30,195 nt of DNA from positions 1 through 30,195 of the forward strand of contig JANBPK010001129.1 in the NCBI GenBank assembly GCA_027579435.1, in the 5' to 3' direction. The translations under genes and the position numbers were made by a program. The DNA comes from Candolleomyces eurysporus. Its lineage: Eukaryota > Basidiomycota > Agaricomycetes > Agaricales > Psathyrellaceae. The notes beneath the pieces were generated by a model that saw only the letters and a list, made by a program, of their open reading frames with translations, searched no databases and was not told the DNA's origin. This document shows, piece by piece, positions 1 to 11,018 of the stretch (position 1 is the stretch's first letter; each line of letters starts with the position of its first letter).

Positions 1-1253
1 AATGATAATACGGCCTCGGTTGTCAAGCTCGACGCCGGGCAGCCTCAAGGTTGAGGCCAGTGGTGTAGGGGCGACGACCGACGGAAACGAGGACGACATC
101 AGCCTCCAGGGTCTCCTCCTTGCCACCCTTGGCAGCCTCTGCCTTGAGGAAAACCTTGCCATCGCGCTTCTCAGCGGACAAGACCTTGGTGTTGAGCTTG
201 AACTTGAGTCCCTGCTTGGCCAACAAGCGCTGGAATTGTTTCGAGACCTCGTCGTCGATACCGACACCACCGATGCTGCCCAAGAACTCGACAACGGTCA
301 CCTCGGCGCCAAGTCGACTCCAGACGCTGCCCATTTCGAGACCGATGATACCACCACCAATGACGACCATTTTTTCGGGCACTTTCTGGAGCTCGAGAGC
401 ACCGGTTGAGCTGACAATCTGCTGTTCGTCAATCTCAATGGCTCCGCCGGGGAAAGGCGCGACCTCGGAACCAGTTGCAATGACGACGTTCTTGGCTTCT
501 ACCTCGGTCTTGCCACCATCGAGGAGGTCAACGGAGAGGCGGGTAGAGGAGAGGAAGGAAGCGGAGCCCTTGATGTAGTCGACCTTGTTTTGCTTGAAGA
601 GGAATTCAATTCCTTTTGTCAAGCCGCTGACTGCGTCGTTTTTGGCCTTGAGCATGTTCGGGAGATTGAGGTTGACCTCCGGAACTTGAGATAAAATTAG
701 ATAGAGTACATGATATAAAAAAGGGGCGTCCATACCATCGATACCACGTTTCTGGAAGTCGTGCTGGGCTTGGTGGTAGAGATGGGAGTTGTTCAACATG
801 GCTTTTGAAGGAATGCAGCCAACGTTCAAACATGTTCCACCGAGTGAGCCACGCTTTTCGACGCAAGCAGTCTGTGTTTCTGGTTAGCCATCGTCATTCC
901 AAGAGAACAGAGCTCCGACGTCTCCCGCCTCCGGTAATTCCGAGAACATACCTTCAAACCAAGTTGCGCTGCTTTGATGGCAGCCACGTATCCACCGGGA
1001 CCTTCACCGCCGCTGTTAGTGAGAGAATCATTGACTAAAGATTCGACCACGCACCTCCACCGACGACGACCACGTCGTAGCCTTCTGAAGGTGTAGCCAG
1101 ACCGCGGTAGGCTTGCCAGCTGCCGGCCTTGGCCAAACGCTTGCCTGCCTTGGAAGCGTTCTGTATATCGTTTCACCAGCATTGGTCAGACACTATGGGC
1201 ATCCCAACGACGAACAGACTGACCTGGCGCGCTACTCGTTGGAGATGCAACAT
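1..1253 (-). CDS. LPD1: Dihydrolipoamide dehydrogenase (E3), mitochondrial, 3'-partial with a frameshift
   Basis: This is the FAD-dependent E3 subunit of the pyruvate, 2-oxoglutarate and glycine-cleavage complexes; it reoxidises dihydrolipoamide with NAD+ in the mitochondrial matrix. Predicted exons on the minus strand are 1253-1224, 1160-1055, 1001-952, 871-736 and 684-1. The start at 1253 gives [10 protein letters not shown] followed by a basic, Ser/Ala-rich stretch typical of a mitochondrial presequence. Then come the FAD-binding VVVVGGGPGGY (about residues 40-50), the redox disulfide GGTCLNVGC (Cys76/Cys81) and the NAD-binding [14 protein letters not shown] motif. The C-terminal interface domain lies beyond the window. 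A GGG run at 36-38 shifts the frame: one base fewer would turn the tail from [13 protein letters not shown] into the family's [14 protein letters not shown]. The 51-nt fourth intron has no in-frame stop. Family identity is very sure; exon edges are good predictions. The frameshift may be a sequencing error. Confidence 0.95.
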
Positions 1254-1490
1254 GGAGGGGATATGGTTGGGGAGGAAGGGGTCGGATCCAGTTTTCGCGG
1301 CCGTGCTGAGCTCATTGCCCCGGGCTAGGGTTAGCGCACGTGCAAATGCTAGGGTTAGAACACGTGAAGCATTCATTACGTAATTCATTTCGCTAAATAC
1401 TTTGTTTTGAGGGCTGTTCGTCCGGCGCCCATTCTCTACCACCATCATCTTCATCACGTCCCCGACGACGACGACGACGACGCCTGATGA
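1254..1490. promoter_or_regulatory. Bidirectional promoter with duplicated telobox + CACGTG module
   Basis: These 237 bp separate the start codons of the divergent E3 dehydrogenase and protein kinase genes. They contain two 19-bp direct repeats at 1324-1342 and 1348-1366, each made of GCTAGGGTTAG followed by two bases and CACGTG; they differ at two positions and are set 24 bp apart. TAGGGTTAG matches a telomere-type box and CACGTG is the E-box bound by bHLH factors. A CGA/GAC trinucleotide run at 1463-1482 lies just before the kinase ATG, probably in its 5' UTR. Regulatory function is inferred from position and duplication only. Confidence 0.55.
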
Positions 1491-4288
1491 ATGTCGCTCT
1501 CATGGCGTCAACGGAAAAAGCGACTATGTGCCCTCATCGGCAGCAAGGGCGACGAGGAAGCAGACGCGACTGCTGTAGATCGTCTCATGCATGGGCAGAG
1601 TGTAATTGGGAAGACCTGTGAGCGAGCTTTACTAACCAGAATTACGGGGAAATATTGACGATTCTCCAAGCCAAGACCTCAGAAATCGACGGGTTAAGGT
1701 TCCAGGATAAAGACCTTCAAGTTGTTGGAACCCTCGAATACGGCCAATTTGGCGTAGTATGTTCATCTGACCAAATCTACGGTCACAGTTTGTCATTGAG
1801 CACCATGTTTATACAGATTGAACTCGTAACCTGTCGACTGGACAACCGAGTCTACGTTCGCAAGTCTATTGAGAAAGCTTTCGCGCTCCGGACGCGAGAG
1901 CAATGCTCTCCTCAGACGGAACGTGACCTTCTGCTACAAGCGAGGTTGACCGACTCCCCATGGGCACCGCAATTGCTGGCCGCGTATCAGATGCCCACTC
2001 ATTTGAATCTGATCATGGACTACGCCGAGGGAGGCACCCTATGGGACGTCCTCGAATCGAGCCCATACGATGGCAAGATCTTAGAGTCTGATCTTCGGTG
2101 GTGGGCACCACAGGTCGTCAGTGCGATCCATTGGTGTCATTCACAAGGATTCGCCCACAGAGACATCAAGCCTCATAACTTTGTGCTCACCAAGGATTCC
2201 CACATCCTCTTGCTGGATTTCGGCTCTGCTGCTCCTCTACTGCCGCCCGGCCCCGACGGTACCCAGCGCCTCCCNTAAGCAGTATTGTCTAGTTCCTTGT
2301 GGAACTTGTGACTACATTTCTCCAGAAATTCTCAAGGCTCACGAAGAGGCCTTGGTCGCTCTGGAGATGGAGGATGAAGACGAGGCCACGATTGCGAGAG
2401 AGCTCAAGCAAGACGCCGAGGGATACGGCGTCGAAACCGACTGGTGGAGTCTCGGAGCGATGCTCTATGAGATGATATATGGTGTAGCGCCGTTCTTCGC
2501 CAACGAGATTCGGCATACCTACCAGCGAATCATGAACCACGAGGTACGTCTGAGGTTTTTGGATTTTGGATTGGAGTCGTACTCACCGATATACAGAAGA
2601 GCTTGCGGTTTCCCGCCGATGGCGGAGTCTCATCCGAACTCCGTGATCTGTTGAAAGGGTAGGTGTTGCACGTCCACCTGCTTCACAGAATTCTGACCTT
2701 TCTAGTCTTCTCACTCACGCTGACCAACGCCTTGGACGAAGGAATATTATGGAAATCACGGACCATCCTTTCTTCGAAGGTGTAGATTGGATGGCATTGT
2801 CTACAGGTTCGTCCTTGTGCTTCTATGTCCGCATTTTACTCACCTTTTCTTCCAGCTCTGGCACCCTCGTCTCTTCACCTTCCGCAATTCACCTATTCTG
2901 CGCCAAACCCTCAAGCGAATAACCTGGCGCAGTCTAATGGGCACGCAGAGTCGCGCCAGGAGGAATCATTCTCTCAAGGATTCGCATTTTCCGCCCTATT
3001 TCAGTCGTCTCGCGCCACCTCACCTGGGGCATCGTTCCTGCGCTCGAGCGGGACTCCCAACTTGCGCTCATCTACTCGTGACGATCCGAACTCGTCTTTC
3101 ATTGGATTTTCATGGGGACCAACGATCGACGCGTTCCAAGACCTTCCTGAGACAGAACTCCCCAATATCAACATGACTCCAGCACCCCTCAGGACGCTCT
3201 CAACTCACGCCACACCTGCCAACAACTTCCTAACCCCAGGATACCCTCACGTTTTATCGACGCCCGCTCCTAATCCTCTCCACTATATGACCCCTACCCG
3301 CGGATATTCCCACTCCCCGATGCACACCGTCTTACGGACCAGTACCATCCGGCGAACGGCCCCCAGACGAACTATTACTGAGAGAGAAGCGATGAAGCAG
3401 CTCGTTGACTGTGTTGGGATGAGCGCACGGAAGAAGGTCCTCGAGAGTGGTCGCAAACCCCGCATCCTCACCTCTTTTACCATGCGGGGCAACGACACCG
3501 TCTCCGACAAAACCGCTACCAGGCCGAGATCGAAGACCAGCACCGGGACTAACGGGACACTTCGCAAGGAACTGCGATTCGACCCTACTGCAACCCCTAT
3601 CCCCATGCCAGACTACACCGCCAGCGAACCGTCGATACCGAAAGCACGTTTGGCCCCTCTCATCCTCGAGCCCACAAGTCCAGTTTACCCATGTTCCGCC
3701 AGCGACGGAACAGAATCTGAAGGTCCTCCCAGTCCTAGTCCCACACCTCGGCCAGGATCAGCGATGTCGATCACCATTTCCTCGAGGCGAAGCGGGACCC
3801 CGACTCTGGCAACGATGTCGGGGATTACGACTTTATCGTCTGGGAGGATGAGGTCGGCTTCTGCATCGAGTTCGACAGGGTTTTTGGCGCCATTGAGTGC
3901 AACGTTTCTCAGGCCAAATTCCACTGGTGCGAGCGCGAGTATGACGATTTCGAAAGATCCGAGGTATAATGTTCCGTCGTTGAAGAAGATGCCGTCGTTC
4001 TTTGTCGATGGAGAGGCCGAGTCTCGCGTAGAGATGGGACGACGGGAAGAGGAGCGGAATGTTAACGAGGAGTTGCGGAAAGCTCAGGAAACAGACAAGG
4101 GGGAAGCAGAGCAGAAGCAGAAGCAGGATGACCACCGAGTCGAGTCCAAGGAACAAGCAGAAGATGGGCTATGGGACGAGCTGGCGCAGAGGCACAAGAA
4201 AATAATGGCTGATATTGGTCATTTGGAAGAGCGGTTGGAACAGGTTTCGAGAACGGTGGGACATTCAACGCGTCGTCGAGGATCATGA
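1491..4288 (+). CDS. AGC-type serine/threonine protein kinase (DMPK/ROCK/NDR-like catalytic domain) with Ser/Pro-rich tail
   Basis: Predicted exons are 1491-1617, 1671-1756, 1817-2543, 2597-2658, 2706-2806 and 2856-4288, giving about 844 aa. The kinase domain has a glycine loop GTLEYGQFG (about 62-70), a VRK lysine (Lys87), an alpha-C Glu near 106, HRDIKPHN (185-192), DFG (205-207), SPE in place of APE, and DWWSLGAMLYEMIYG, which is typical of AGC kinases. The sequence resembles basidiomycete kinases related to DMPK/ROCK/NDR. The long C-terminal half is rich in Ser, Thr and Pro and probably disordered; it ends in a charged, heptad-like segment (EELRKAQETDKGE to LEERLEQVSRTVG) that may form a coiled coil. 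The frame breaks at the N at 2275, and dropping that single base reopens it, so this is probably an assembly artefact. The start ATG is followed by a short basic leader. The natural substrate cannot be told from sequence. Confidence 0.88.
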
Positions 4289-4604
4289 CATGGGTTTTTC
4301 TCTGCCAGTGTGTCTGTCTCAGGAACCTTTTCTGTGCGCGTTATGATGGAATTAATGGATAAATTCTATTGCCTGGCCGATGAACCCTTGATTTCTCAAT
4401 AGTGTACTCCTCACGGCACCAGCGCCCCTGGTTGATGGGCGCTCCAATATAAAATAAAATACACGCGTTATGATGATCAAGTGAGGCCGAGAAACACGCC
4501 CCAAACGGGGTCACAGATATAAGGCAGGGCCCCGCAGCAAGATCGCGTTCTCCATCACGTTGACCAAACCTTCACCCACCCCCGAATCCTCTATCAAAGC
4601 GCCA
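4289..4604 (+). promoter_or_regulatory. Intergenic: 3' end of kinase gene and promoter of Erg26-like gene
   Basis: No gene is seen here. An A-rich AATATAAAATAAAAT stretch at about 4446-4460 may serve polyadenylation of the kinase transcript. A TATAA box-like sequence at 4518-4522 lies about 87 bp before the next start codon. Both calls rest on motif and position. Confidence 0.4.
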
Positions 4605-5985
4605 ATGACGACGTTGGAGTGTTATCTGGTTCTCGGAGGTGCCGGTTTCCTAGGATCACATATCGTAGAAGCCCTCGTCGCCCGTGGGGAAAAGAATGTC
4701 ATTTCGTACGATATGGCCGTGCCTTTGGAAGGTGACGAGGTCAATGGCGCGACTTATATTAAGGGAGATGTGTTGGACGAAGACCATTTGTATGAGGTTC
4801 TGCAAGAGGTGCGTTACCCTGACTTCCATTCATAATTATATCGCGTCTCATTGACATGGACCATCGAACTACCAGCATTCGATAACAACCGTTTTCCATA
4901 CGGTTTCACCTCAGCACGACTCCAAGCGCTCTGTTCTCCTCAGCATCAATCTCGCAGGGACCCGAACCATCTTGAACGCGTGTCGGAATGCCGGGGTTGT
5001 GACGTTTGTGTATACTTCGAGTACGGGCGCTGTGTGGTCTGGCCAGGTCGTTGAAGGGGCCACGGAAGACGATGTGAAGCTGGTCACGAAGGAGTTTAAT
5101 ACTTATGGGTATACCAAGGCCTTGGCTGAGGATATGGTGATCAAAGCCAATGAAAGGGACGGAATGCGGACGGTTGCGATTCGTCCATGCGGGATGTGTG
5201 GGTGAGTAGCAGGCTCTGTTTCACTCCTTTGTTCGTTCGACCAAATTGCGGTTGCCTTTTAGCGCGAGGGAGAAGGGTGGAATGCCTAGGACGGCTGAGG
5301 CGTTGGAAACTAATCAGCACAGCTACCACATGGGTAATTGGTCCGCGTTGAACGATGTGACCTACGTCGGTAAGTCCCCTTCACTCCTGCTATCATATAA
5401 ACTCGACGCTCACCCGTACATAGGAAACGTCGCTGACGCACACCTCCTCGCCGCTGATAAGCTCGCCCCCAACTCACCATCACGAGACGAGGTCTCAGGG
5501 GAGGCGTTCTTCGTCACAGACGACCGGCCCCAGCCGAGTTATGTCTGGGCTGAAACGGCTTGGACGCTCATGGGTGCCGACCCTGATAGAAAGAAAGTAC
5601 AAATTCCGGGTTTCATTGCGTGGCTCATTGCGGCGGTTTCTGAGCTTGTTTCCCTGTTCACGGGGAAGCCGCCTCTCTTCACTTTGTATAGCTATCGGTA
5701 TTTGACGACCACCCAATGGTATAGCTGCGAGAAGGTGAGAGTCGTATGTGTGGAGCTCGTTTCGTCGTTCCTGACAATCTACTTCGTTAGGCTAAGAGAA
5801 TGTTGGGATATAAACCGCGCGTAAGCTTCGAGGAAGGATGCGGAAGGATGATTGAGGTATGGACCTAGTGCCCTTTTGAAGTGTTGACCAATCTGATGAA
5901 CCTTGTTTCTCTTTTTCTATTTTAATAGTGGTGGAAGGAGAAGGGTGAGAGAGAATGGAGAGCTGCGCGAAACGCTAGACGATAG
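4605..5985 (+). CDS. ERG26: 3-beta-hydroxysteroid dehydrogenase / sterol-4-alpha-carboxylate 3-dehydrogenase-like (Erg26-like)
   Basis: Predicted exons 4605-4808, 4876-5201, 5263-5369, 5424-5734, 5791-5856 and 5929-5985 join in frame to 356 aa, close to the family length. Erg26 acts at the ER membrane: it oxidises and decarboxylates 4-carboxysterols during C4 demethylation in ergosterol synthesis. Visible are the NAD-binding LVLGGAGFLGSH (residues 8-19), the active-site TSSTGAVWSG region (115-124) and YGYTK (Tyr145, Lys149 of YxxxK). The FTYVGNVADAHLLAA-like block reads NDVTYVGNVADAHLLAA, followed by SGEAFFVTDDRP and a hydrophobic stretch near IPGFIAWLIAAVSELVSLF that may sit in the membrane. 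The C-terminal CEKAKRMLGYKPRVSFEEG is typical of the family. The usual GPGDRQ segment after RPxG is replaced by GAREKGGMP, so this may be a paralogue acting on another substrate. The ATG at 4605 is chosen because the Rossmann fold begins directly after it. Confidence 0.85.
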
Positions 5986-6169
5986 GNATTTCACGGCCTC
6001 TCTGATTTGGGCTTGTATGGATAGGAGCATGTAGCATACTGACAAGTGTAAGAGAGCGAGAAGAGGAGAGTATCAATTCGGAATGATCGATGACATACGC
6101 AATTCTGCGGAATTTCAATCATATCAGTCGGCCACGACGCGCTCCTGTCGCTTCTGCCTCCGCCTCACT

Positions 6170-8040
6170 ATGAGGCTACCTCCAGAACTTCTCTCTGAAA
6201 TCTTGGACAATTTTTACGCGGATGAAGTTCACGCCTTTTTGACAGTTTCTCGCTCGTTCTATGGTGCATGTGCAAGAAGTTTGTACCATACCATAAAGTT
6301 GGAAGACATACCAAAAATCCAGAATGTCTGCGAAACGCTGGCGTTCAACTTTACGGCTGCGGGATATGTGAGGAAGCTTGTACTTCGTCCGAAGTAAGTC
6401 TTTCTTCGACGTACGGCCTACCTTTGATTTTTGACTCAGTTGACAGCCAAGCCATCAGCCAGGCATCTCTTCCTCAGTTCTGCAGAACACTGCGTTCGGC
6501 CCTCCGGAATATTGCAACAGGCGCCGTGGTCCTCAACCTCACTATCCCAGGATTCGATCCGTCGCCGCACATGAAACGAATGCACTGTCCGGCTCTGAAG
6601 GCCTTGTACATCTATTGCCCAATAACGGCAGACATCATGTCGTTCATCCTCGGCCATCCTCACATCAAGCGGCTAGGTCTGCTGGGAGAATTCAAGCTTC
6701 CGGAACAGAGCAAGAAGGCTAAAGTGTACCACAGGAGAATGGTAGTGAAAATGCCTTCTCTTGCCCAGTTCACTGGCCCCTTCGAGGCGATGTCGATATT
6801 TCTACCAAGTTCGCATGCCACCGAAGTAGAGGTGACATATGGTCCTCAAAACCCGAATTCTCCGGAGACGGAAGAAATTCTCGTAGAGCTTTTGACCCGA
6901 ACGAACATGGCAGTCACCTCGCTCGGATTTATGGGATTCTCGGGGTTCCGCCAGACGATGTTTAACCAGATTGGTGATCGGTTGACCAGCCTCGTTAAGC
7001 TGTCTCTACCAATCCAGTCGCTATTTTTATTCAACGACGTACGCTTTTCATTTCTTCATACCCGCTGACTTACTCAAATCCCTTCAGCCTGTCATCTTGG
7101 GTCTCAACGTGGTCCTGCCCCACCTTTCTCGCCTGTACCACCTACATTTCTATGCGCATACGGACGATTTCAATCCCCAGACGGTTACAGAATTCGGACT
7201 GAGCCACGACCATCAGAAGTTGACCGCATGGGCTCTCCTACAAGATTCATTATGCATCTGTGATATGCCGTGTGAGTCGCTTTTTCGAGGCCAAAGGCGT
7301 CCTTTAACGAATCTTTCGTAGCGAGACTGATCTGGGCAAGGCTGAAAAAGTCTGGCCATTGGATACCTCTCACCTCGACTGCGACTACTCTCAAATGGTG
7401 GATCAAGTCCACCTCCCTGCTCCCTTACCTTCAAGAAAATGTCGTCTACACCCTTATGAAGAGTGCCGAACTGCGGGAAGCCGTTGCCGCAAAACGAGTC
7501 GACGACCTCGACATGGCCATAACCCGCAAAGTCGCACTAGCGGTTGGCTACGTGATCAACCGTGCATTCGATTTACCACCTTCATCTGAAAGTTACGAAT
7601 CGGAAATTCCTGGCGTTGTCGAAGGAACCCCGCTACATCTCGAACAGCTCCTTCTACCTGTTCGCGGACCCACAGGAAAGATGCTCGCTAGTTACAGCGA
7701 GCTCCCCAAGCGGAAATTCGGTCTGATGAACAAACCCTCTCGAGAGCGGTGGGATATGGTGCTTATGATGCTTGGTCTCGCGTCTTTGTATCCTATCAAG
7801 ACGACTATGTGCGACCTCGGCCTTGCGAACGTGTACACGCACGTTGGAGAGGTTCCGGTCCTTGAAGACGTGCACAGGGAGGCATTTTCGACGCTGCTGG
7901 ATGTGGTTTACAACACAAATGAAGACTCGGAGGGGATAAGGATTTCTGATTATTTGAGGAATCCGGAGGACCATTGGGGCCATCTTCGATTATTGGCTGT
8001 TTTCGATGAGAACGTACTTCCGCCGGTTGAGCTCTCCTAA
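6170..8040 (+). CDS. F-box-like protein of unknown target
   Basis: Exons 6170-6393, 6447-7038, 7088-7271 and 7322-8040 join to 572 aa with all phases fitting. The N-terminus MRLPPELLSEILDNFYADEVHAF, followed by LTVSRSFYGACARSLYHTIKL, has the pattern of an F-box: a Leu-Pro-x-Glu-Leu start and then a conserved Leu/Ser/Arg segment. Such proteins normally link Skp1-cullin ubiquitin ligases to substrates. The rest is a weakly repetitive Leu-rich region without a recognised catalytic motif, as in the very large and variable F-box families of Agaricomycetes. An upstream in-frame ATG at 6083 would add 29 residues; 6170 is preferred because the F-box normally sits at the N-terminus. It lies 184 bp after the Erg26-like gene, on the same strand. 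Confidence 0.75.
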
Positions 8041-8511
8041 CTATGTGCGGAGTATGGTTGAAGCGTCGAGGTTTATTGTAGAGTTGATTTTCTTTCGTGG
8101 TACTTTGGAAAAGTTTCTTTCGTTGGGTATACCCTTAGTTTATTCTGTCTAGGGAGGTCTACTACTTAATACAGGGTCAGGGCTCGGTTCAAGCAAGTTC
8201 GAACAGCGCTACCGTCTCACCATCACCAAGTAGCAATCCAGAGAGACCTCCAGCCAGATGAGTGGCGCCTAGTTGCGGTCAGGAGACTGATCCTTATCAA
8301 AGCGCCCAACTATCCCCGGATGTATCGGCAGCGGAATCTATAGAGCAGCCGCGACACCCCCTCCATGACTCGCAGTTGCCAGCGTGAATGATCATCTTGA
8401 ACACCTTCACGTCTCATTCGGTGTTGCACCGTCGACACCACAGTGACACGCCAGTTTGAGACTTTCAGCAGCTGAAGACACCATTCCCCATCGTTGGACT
8501 GGACGCCAATA
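8041..8511. other. Intergenic spacer, 471 bp
   Basis: No coding segment is convincing on either strand. It must contain the terminator of the F-box-like gene and the promoter of the next membrane-protein gene, but I see no clear motif for either. Confidence 0.4.
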
Positions 8512-9581
8512 ATGCCGACTGTGGAATTTGAACTCGACAGTGAGGGGAATCCAATCCTACCTCAAGGCCGGCCATCCACACCACCTCGCCCCACTCTACG
8601 AGAGTTTCGGATTGTACCTTCGCCAGATGAAGCATCATTGCACCCGCGAGCGCTGTGGAAGTACTGGAAGAAGTACATGTTCATGGACCATAGGACATAT
8701 TATGGTTCGCTTTATAATCCTTAGTTTCCGTGCAAGATGCTGAAGTGAAACTCATCGATACAGGATTTCTGGAGCTAATAGCGGGCATGGCTTTCGTTCT
8801 ATCGGTTGGAGGCATCAATAACTACGGTGACAAAGGTATATTGGAGTTCAATTCTTAACGAGAACCAAGAACAACTCCACAGAAATAGGGGTCTTCTAAC
8901 CATTTGCACAATCTTCTGCAGGCTTCTTGATTCAGAAACTAGGCCAATCTATCTTGATATTGGCCGGGGTTATCCCAATGTACGTTGGTCTAAACTTCCT
9001 TGAAAGGTGCATGTTTTGCTGATGTCCAACATTCTCCAGACACTGGTACAGCAACCAGAGACTATCGAACCACATATTAACCAAGGCTCTTTCTCATATT
9101 GTCGTTTTGTGCTTGCTCGCAATCGTTACCCTCGGTCTGTTCTTTCACTCTCAGCGGAATGGCTCCACGACTGACATTTTACGTCCACAGCTCTCCAAAT
9201 TATTCCTCTAATTCCTGGTGATTCATGGTGTGATCACTGGTTCAGTGATTCTTGCGCCTCTGAGCCTGCTGGACTTGTACAGCTCCTTCTTTGGCTAACC
9301 ATCCCTGCTTGTGAGTATCGTTTGGCGAAGGCTTTGTGACATTTGAATCGCTGATATCGTACACCTTCTTTCGCCTAGTCTCATTAGCGATATACGTCAT
9401 CTGGAGAAACTCCAGAATACCCGCAAAAGACCCCCTCCTTGCCCAACTCCCTTCCTATGTTGGGGATGAGGAGGAAGCTGAGATTGACGACGAGGCCACG
9501 TTGGCATGGGCATCTGTCAACGTGGCTGATGGTATAGAGGATGACTCCCTCGAGCCTGAAGGGCATGTTAGGTTACGGTGA
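8512..9581 (+). CDS. Hypothetical multi-pass membrane protein (246 aa)
   Basis: Six exons (8512-8704, 8764-8835, 8922-8979, 9040-9134, 9191-9310, 9379-9581) join without a stop to 246 aa. The N-terminal ~60 residues are hydrophilic and Pro-rich (MPTVEFELDSEGNPILPQG). Four hydrophobic segments follow: around GFLELIAGMAFVLSVGG, SILILAGVIPM, ALSHIVVLCLLAIVTLALQI and GLVQLLLWLTIPAFSLAIYV. An acidic cytosolic-type tail (DEEEAEIDDEATLAWAS) ends it. Between TM3 and TM4 there is a polar loop with two Cys (DSWCDHWFSDSCAS) that could form a disulfide on the lumenal or outer face. I recognise no family. The next gene on the same strand also encodes a four-helix membrane protein with six exons, but shows no clear sequence match to this one. 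The ATG at 8512 is the first plausible start. Confidence 0.72.
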
Positions 9582-10013
9582 TCAATTTATGGTGGTTAGG
9601 GTCCATTAAGCCATGCACCGTTGACAGTCCTACGAGTGAACGAGTAACTAATAGGCGAAAGGACGATGGGCGCCTGAAGTCAAACTTCTTGAATTGGGGT
9701 CAATTCCTAAAATTACGGCTTGCTGAGCTTGACCGCCCGTTTTTATTTTCCCTTCGACTTTGTATACTGTGAGCACAAAATGGAAACATTCCTCGAGCTG
9801 GGCAAGACCACATTGATGAGAGCACAGCCAAGCCCATCATCATCATGATGCTCGCGTTGTGAAACTCCGGCGGTCGAATAATAGCAACGAGGATTGTTCG
9901 CTGTTGTTCTTCTTCACGAACCTCCTCGAGCTCGTCACCCTCCCTTCTTTCTTATGCTTTTGTGACCCCAAAGCTTCAGCAAACACTCTATACGATATTC
10001 GCTGGTCGAAATC
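9582..10013. other. Intergenic spacer between the two membrane-protein genes, 432 bp
   Basis: No gene is supported here. Short open frames exist but lack splice continuity with neighbours. The stretch presumably holds the 3' end of the upstream gene and the promoter of the downstream one. Confidence 0.4.
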
Positions 10014-11018
10014 ATGACAGTAACGAACGACGAAAACACTCCGTCTGGCGGGTCCAGCCCGAAGTTTTCGATGAATTTTTTAAAATCGCTGGCCGAATGG
10101 AGGATCTACCTTGGTGGGTTCATGCTATTTCATGGGCGCTACAAAGGAAGAGCCTTCTTTCGTAGTGAATTGGAACTAACGTACTCTGTTGCTACGATTT
10201 CGACTGCAGGTGTAGCCATCTTCTTCGCTGCTTTAACACTTATATGTGGGATTGTCTGTCTCTCGTTCTTGAAGCCCAAGAAAGAGCGTATGTGGCTATC
10301 ATCTTCACGGTTGCCTCCCGCTGAAAGATGCCTCGACATATAGCTCTGATGTTCGGGCTGATTATCGTCTCGATCCTGCTCTCGTTGGCGGCATTCGCTG
10401 CTCTTTGCTTCTTGTTCGTGACATGCATTACTCTCCTGCCAACACATTTCCTAACTCTTGGGCTTGTAGTGTTCAGCGTGCCAAGGATCAGAAATACGGT
10501 GACCAGCCTTTCGACCCCAACTGTGTCGATGTCGGATGCGCTCTGGGTATTGCAGCACTGTTCGGGCGTGAGTGTCTCCTGGAAATTTGCCCTACAAAGC
10601 TCCTGTAACGCTCCTGACATTCATGCCTCTCAGTCCAAGCACTCGCAGAAATCAAAGAGCTTCCTAAACGCTGCTTCTCCGGCCCCAACACGGACTTCAA
10701 GAATCTCGGGCGAGATGTTTGCAACGTCATCACTACCATGGGTGTCTTTTCGTGCCTTGGTATCTTGTTCAGTAAGGACCGGTCAACCGTCACGTCCGAG
10801 TGGATACTTACTGTGCTCTTGCTTGAATGATTTCAGTGCTCATTATCTGCATTCTCGTCATCAAAGCCGTGCGGGACGCCGTCGAGGCTGCAAAGCAGCC
10901 TCCTCCCGTGTTTCCAAGCGGAGCGGAGCCAGCGGTGATGCGATGGCTAGACCGTAGCGATCCTTTCGCTAGTATTCCTCGTGGTGCGCCGAGTCGACAG
11001 AACAGCTACAACGTATGA
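10014..11018 (+). CDS. Hypothetical multi-pass membrane protein (233 aa)
   Basis: Exons 10014-10161, 10210-10287, 10344-10413, 10470-10567, 10634-10759 and 10837-11018 join to 233 aa in one frame. After a short polar N-terminus there are hydrophobic segments near VAIFFAALTLICGIVCLSFL, LMFGLIIVSILLSLAAFAAL and CLVLIICILVIKAV, and a weaker one near CVDVGCALGIAALFGL. The loop between them carries several Cys (DPNCVDVGC, KRCFSGP, RDVCNV). The C-terminal tail is Pro-rich and polar. The first intron (10162-10209, 48 nt) has a CTAAC branch-like site but no in-frame stop, so retention would add 16 residues. The third uses a GTTCGT donor, as does one kinase intron. No family is recognised. It sits next to another small membrane protein, hinting at a loose pair. 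Confidence 0.68.
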
